From Jejubacter sp036620675 (GTDB lineage Bacteria; Pseudomonadota; Gammaproteobacteria; Enterobacterales; Enterobacteriaceae), in NCBI GenBank assembly GCA_036620675.1, contig JAZHEE010000016.1: 64,000 nt of DNA, one strand, 5' to 3'. A model generated the notes under the pieces. It was not told the origin of the DNA, did not search any database, and saw only the letters and a list, made by a program, of their open reading frames with translations. Every line of letters starts with the position of its first letter. Position 1 is the first letter of the stretch. This document shows positions 60,907 to 64,000 of this stretch, one piece after another. A program made the position numbers and the translations under genes.

Positions 60907-62316
60907 ATGCAATCCCGCACTTTACCCTTCGATGCGACAGCGCCTGATGCCGAACCCGGACGTGATATTGCGGGGCGCATCAATGCGCTGCCCTCCTCCC
61001 GCGGCCTGTGGAGCTTTATCGTACTGCTGTCGCTGGGCGGTTTTTTCGAACTCTACGACCTGTTCCAGACCGCCTGGATCAGCACCGGTCTGGTTGCCGA
61101 CGGCATCTTTCATACCGGCAGCGATGGCCTGTTCGGCGTAGCCGACCAGGCGGCATTCGCCTCAGTGACCTTTCTGGGACTGTTTATCGGCGCCAGCCTG
61201 CTGGCGCCCCAGGCTGACCGTTTCGGCCGTCGCCTGACCTTTATGTTCGCGCTGGCCTGGTATGGCGTGTTTTCCCTGCTGATGGCCTGTCAAACTACCG
61301 CAGAAGGAGTCATCCTGTGCCGCTTTATGGTCGGCATTGGCCTGGGAATCGAACTTGTGACTATCGATACCTACCTGAGCGAATGGGTACCGGCGCCGCT
61401 GCGCAACAGGGCGTTCTCCTTCGCCTTCTTTATTCAATTTCTGTCGGTGCCCACGGTAGCGCTGCTCTCCTGGTGGCTGGTGCCTCACAGCTACTTCGGC
61501 ATTAGCGGCTGGCGGCTGGTGGTGATTATTGGCGCCGTCTGTTCACTGGTTATCTGGCTGGTGCGCAAGAACCTTCCGGAATCAGCGCGCTGGCTGGTGC
61601 GCCACGGGCGCAGTGATGAAGCTCACCGGGTGATGTGCGATATGGAACGACGCTGCGGTCTTCAGCCAGCCGCCCGCTTCGATGCCGGCGATATCTCGTC
61701 CGCTGCCGCTGGTCGCGGCAGCTTCCGGGAGCTGTGGTCGCCGGACTACCGTCGCCGCACCCTGATGCTGTGCGTGATGAACTTTTTCCAGGCTATCGGT
61801 TTCTTCGGTTTCGGCAACTGGCTGCCGGCGCTGCTTTCGGGTCAGGGCGCCAGTATCACCCACAGCCTGCTCTACGCTTTCTTTATCACCCTGGCATACC
61901 CGATCGGCTGTCTGATTTGCAGCCGTTACGCTCACCGCATGGAGAACAAGTGGCAGATAGTCTTCTCCTCTCTGACCACGGTGGTGTTTGGTACCCTGTT
62001 CGCGCTCCAGAATCAACCGCTACTGCTGATTCTGTGCGGCTTTATGATAACCTGGTCCAACGCCTGGCTGACCATTAGCTATCATGCCTACCAGGCCGAA
62101 GTCTTTCCCACTCATATCCGGGCCAGAGGCGTTGGCTTCTGTTACTCTTTCAGCCGCTTATCCACCGCGTTTACCAGCATTCTGATTGGTCTTATCCTGC
62201 AATACAGCGGCACAGGCGGAGTAATAGTCTTTATCGTGCTCAGTATGCTGATGGTGATGCTGTCGGTGGGAGTGTTCGGGCCGAAGACCCGCGGCCTGAA
62301 TCTTGAAGCAATCTGA
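60907..62316 (+). CDS. MFS transporter, sugar-porter-like (SP/AAHS type)
   Basis: A 469-residue major facilitator with 12 helices. It has the loop 2-3 motif ADRFGRRLTFM, an RFMVGIGLGIELVTIDTYLSEWVPAPLRNRAF segment typical of sugar-porter and aromatic-acid carriers, and QAEVFPTHIRARGVGFCYSFSRL. The substrate is not apparent and no catabolic gene is next to it. The ribosome site is AGAGGATAACAGTAAC before ATG. Confidence 0.82.
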   Translation: MQSRTLPFDATAPDAEPGRDIAGRINALPSSRGLWSFIVLLSLGGFFELYDLFQTAWISTGLVADGIFHTGSDGLFGVADQAAFASVTFLGLFIGASLLAPQADRFGRRLTFMFALAWYGVFSLLMACQTTAEGVILCRFMVGIGLGIELVTIDTYLSEWVPAPLRNRAFSFAFFIQFLSVPTVALLSWWLVPHSYFGISGWRLVVIIGAVCSLVIWLVRKNLPESARWLVRHGRSDEAHRVMCDMERRCGLQPAARFDAGDISSAAAGRGSFRELWSPDYRRRTLMLCVMNFFQAIGFFGFGNWLPALLSGQGASITHSLLYAFFITLAYPIGCLICSRYAHRMENKWQIVFSSLTTVVFGTLFALQNQPLLLILCGFMITWSNAWLTISYHAYQAEVFPTHIRARGVGFCYSFSRLSTAFTSILIGLILQYSGTGGVIVFIVLSMLMVMLSVGVFGPKTRGLNLEAI

Positions 62317-62379
62317 AAACACGATTTCAGGATATGGCGTACCGCTTGTGATATCTTTAGCCGCGTTTATGTGAACGAT

Positions 62380-62397
62380 CTCCCCCGGGCGGGGGAG
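62380..62397 (+). promoter_or_regulatory. Hairpin that masks the ribosome site of the TrkH-like gene
   Basis: CTCCCCC-GGGC-GGGGGAG is a perfect stem whose right arm is the Shine-Dalgarno sequence (GGGGGAG, 62391-62397) two bases before the ATG at 62400. The complementary arm directly precedes it. A translation switch or simple low expression is possible. Confidence 0.6.
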
Positions 62398-62399
62398 TC

Positions 62400-63899
62400 A
62401 TGAGGACAACAGGTTTGTACGCCAGCGCCGAATCCGTTTCATCACCCCCATCCCGCATCCGGATAGTCATCCATCTGTGCGGCTTTCTGGTCTTTCTCTA
62501 CAGTCTGACCATGCTGCCGCCTGCCTTTGTCGCACTGATCAACAAAGAGCGTAGCCTGTTCGCCTTTCTGATCACCTTTGCCGTCTTCGCCACCCTGGGG
62601 GCTGGTAGCTGGGCCATGACGCGAACCAGCAGCGTTCAGCTCAAAACCCGCGACGGCTTTCTGATTATCGTGCTGTTCTGGCTGTTATTTTCTCTTATCA
62701 GCGCCCTGCCGCTATGGCTGAGCGACGAACTGCAACTACGGACGGTGGATGCGCTGTTTGAGGGGATTTCGGGGATCACCACCACAGGCGCGTCGGTGCT
62801 GAGTGAAGTCTCGGGACTGCCGCGCTCGATTCTTTACTACCGGGCGCAGCTTAACTACGTGGGCGGTCTGGGCGTAATCGTACTGGCAGTAGCGGTGCTG
62901 CCGCTGCTGGGGATCGGGGGGATGAAGCTGTATCAGTCGGAGATGCCCGGCCCGTTTAAAGAAGAGCGCCTGACGCCGAGGCTGGCGGATACCGCAAAGC
63001 AGCTATGGCTGACCTATCTGCTGCTGGGCGCCGCCTGCTCCTTCGCCTTCTGGGTCGCCGGAATGCCCGGCTTTGACGCGCTGTGCCACGGCATCTCTAC
63101 CGTATCGCTGGGGGGATTCTCCACCTGGAATGAGAGTCTGGGCCATGCCGACAGTCTGGCAGTGGAAGCCGTTGCGGGCGTTTTTTCGCTGCTGTCGGCC
63201 ATCAACTTCGCACTCTGGTTCGTGGTGCTCAGCCGTCGTAGCCTGAAGCCCTTTATGCATAATGCCGAGCTGCGCTTCTTTCTGCTGGTGGTGGCGATAG
63301 TGGTAGCGGTAGTCACTCTGGAGGCCTGGCGCGCTGGCCTGTATGACCTGCCGGAATCTTTTGTACACGCCTTCTTTCTGACCAGTTCAATGATTACCGA
63401 TAACGGTCTGGCCACCGGCGACTATGCCGACTGGCCGGTACATATCATTGTGTTACTGCTGTTAAGCAGCTTCTTTGGCGGCTGCGTCGGCTCCACCTGC
63501 GGCGGTATTAAGGCGCTGCGCTTCCTGGTACTGTTTAAGCAAAGCCGCCAGGAAATTCACCAGCTAGCGCATCCCCGGGCGTTGATTAGCGTGCGTATCG
63601 GCGGCCATCCGGTCAGCGATCGGGTGCTGCGCAGCGTCTGGAGCTTCTTTTTCCTTTACGCCCTGTGTACCTGCCTGTTTATCATTCTGCTGAACCTGCT
63701 GGGCTACGATCTGCTGACCGCCTTCGCCACCGTCGCCGCCTGTATCAACAATATGGGACTGGGCTTCGGCGAAACCGCGGCGGGATTCGGCGCCCTGAAC
63801 GATCCGGCCAAGTACCTGATGTGCGCCGCTATGCTGTTGGGGCGTCTGGAGATTTACCCGGTACTGATTCTGCTGTCGCGCACCTTCTGGCGTAGCTAA
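62400..63899 (+). CDS. TrkH-family potassium uptake protein
   Basis: A 499-residue K+ channel-like transporter. Its four pore-loop filters are visible as GITTTGASVLSE, STVSLGGFSTWN, TDNGLATGD and INNMGLGFGE, separated by M1-P-M2 hairpins, and the YRAQLNYVGGLGVIVLAVAVLPLLGIGG region is typical of TrkH. The housekeeping trkH is elsewhere in enterobacteria, so this is probably a second copy that would share TrkA and TrkE. The start is ATG at 62400 after GGGGGAG; that site lies in a hairpin. Confidence 0.88.
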   Translation: MRTTGLYASAESVSSPPSRIRIVIHLCGFLVFLYSLTMLPPAFVALINKERSLFAFLITFAVFATLGAGSWAMTRTSSVQLKTRDGFLIIVLFWLLFSLISALPLWLSDELQLRTVDALFEGISGITTTGASVLSEVSGLPRSILYYRAQLNYVGGLGVIVLAVAVLPLLGIGGMKLYQSEMPGPFKEERLTPRLADTAKQLWLTYLLLGAACSFAFWVAGMPGFDALCHGISTVSLGGFSTWNESLGHADSLAVEAVAGVFSLLSAINFALWFVVLSRRSLKPFMHNAELRFFLLVVAIVVAVVTLEAWRAGLYDLPESFVHAFFLTSSMITDNGLATGDYADWPVHIIVLLLLSSFFGGCVGSTCGGIKALRFLVLFKQSRQEIHQLAHPRALISVRIGGHPVSDRVLRSVWSFFFLYALCTCLFIILLNLLGYDLLTAFATVAACINNMGLGFGETAAGFGALNDPAKYLMCAAMLLGRLEIYPVLILLSRTFWRS

Positions 63900-63923
63900 A
63901 AAAAACGCCGGCCACTGAGGCCG

Positions 63924-64000
63924 TAATGCCGATCAGTTAAGGATCGGTTGATCGATCCAATAGTTGTGTAAGAATCCGGAAACGCTCACTCGTTTCCGGA
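63924..64000. mobile_element. End of an IS4-like insertion sequence, cut by the window edge
   Basis: TAATGCCGATCAGTTAAG, at 63924, matches the terminal inverted repeat of E. coli IS4 as I remember it, and the next bases (GGATCGGTTGATCGATCC) continue like the IS4 subterminal region. A 10-base hairpin TCCGGAAACG / CGTTTCCGGA closes the window at 63975-64000. The transposase would lie outside. Target duplication cannot be tested. The element would sit just after the TrkH-like gene. Confidence 0.6.

Overview
The window is chromosomal DNA from a gammaproteobacterium of the order Enterobacterales, close to Escherichia, Klebsiella and Enterobacter but not E. coli itself. The backbone follows the E. 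coli 56-57 minute order: bepA end, yfgD, hda, uraA-upp, purMN, ppk-ppx, yfgF, yfgG, guaBA, xseA, yfgJ, der-bamB-yfgM-hisS-ispG-rodZ-rlmN, ndk, sseA, sseB, pepB, the isc cluster (iscRSUA-hscBA-fdx-iscX), trmJ, suhB, csiE, hcaT. Products are near full E. coli length. Genus cannot be fixed from the sequence alone. No rRNA, tRNA, CRISPR array or prophage was seen.

Accessory modules interrupt the backbone. (1) 12.3-15.5 kb, between yfgG and guaA: an oxalate/formate-type MFS transporter behind a sigma-54-like promoter, a ketopantoate-reductase-like protein, and a vapBC toxin-antitoxin pair. (2) 20.7-22.1 kb, between xseA and yfgJ: a thermolysin-like protealysin with its emfourin-type partner. (3) 22.3-32.1 kb, between yfgJ and der: queH, then the main find. 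This is a co-directional set of LacI-type regulator, inositol-monophosphatase-family enzyme, organophosphate:phosphate-type antiporter, Klebsiella-type histidine acid phytase and a very basic KdgM-like outer-membrane porin, with a perfect 18-bp palindrome just before the second gene. Together they look like a complete phytate (inositol hexakisphosphate) uptake and breakdown system. It is followed by a secreted 11-residue-repeat protein, a small lipoprotein, an HSL-type hydrolase and two immunity-like proteins. (4) 42.2-45.9 kb, where E. coli has pbpC-yfhM: a multi-spanning membrane protein and two M20 amidohydrolases. (5) 47.7-48.3 kb, between sseB and pepB: a 37-bp tandem repeat of about 15 units, apparently amplified from a GC-rich palindromic repeat. 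(6) 59.9-64 kb: a YnfC-like exported protein, an MFS transporter and a TrkH-type potassium transporter. The last 77 bases look like one end of an IS4-type insertion sequence.

The housekeeping part groups into de novo and salvage nucleotide synthesis (purMN, guaBA, upp-uraA, ndk; PurR boxes are readable before purM and guaB), polyphosphate turnover (ppk, ppx), outer-membrane and envelope assembly (bepA, bamB, yfgM, rodZ), RNA and ribosome maturation (der, rlmN, trmJ, queH, suhB), isoprenoid synthesis (ispG), and iron-sulfur cluster assembly. Start codons were chosen by Shine-Dalgarno position and by the family N-termini as I remember them. Family assignments are from recognition of motifs and remembered sequences; no database search was run.
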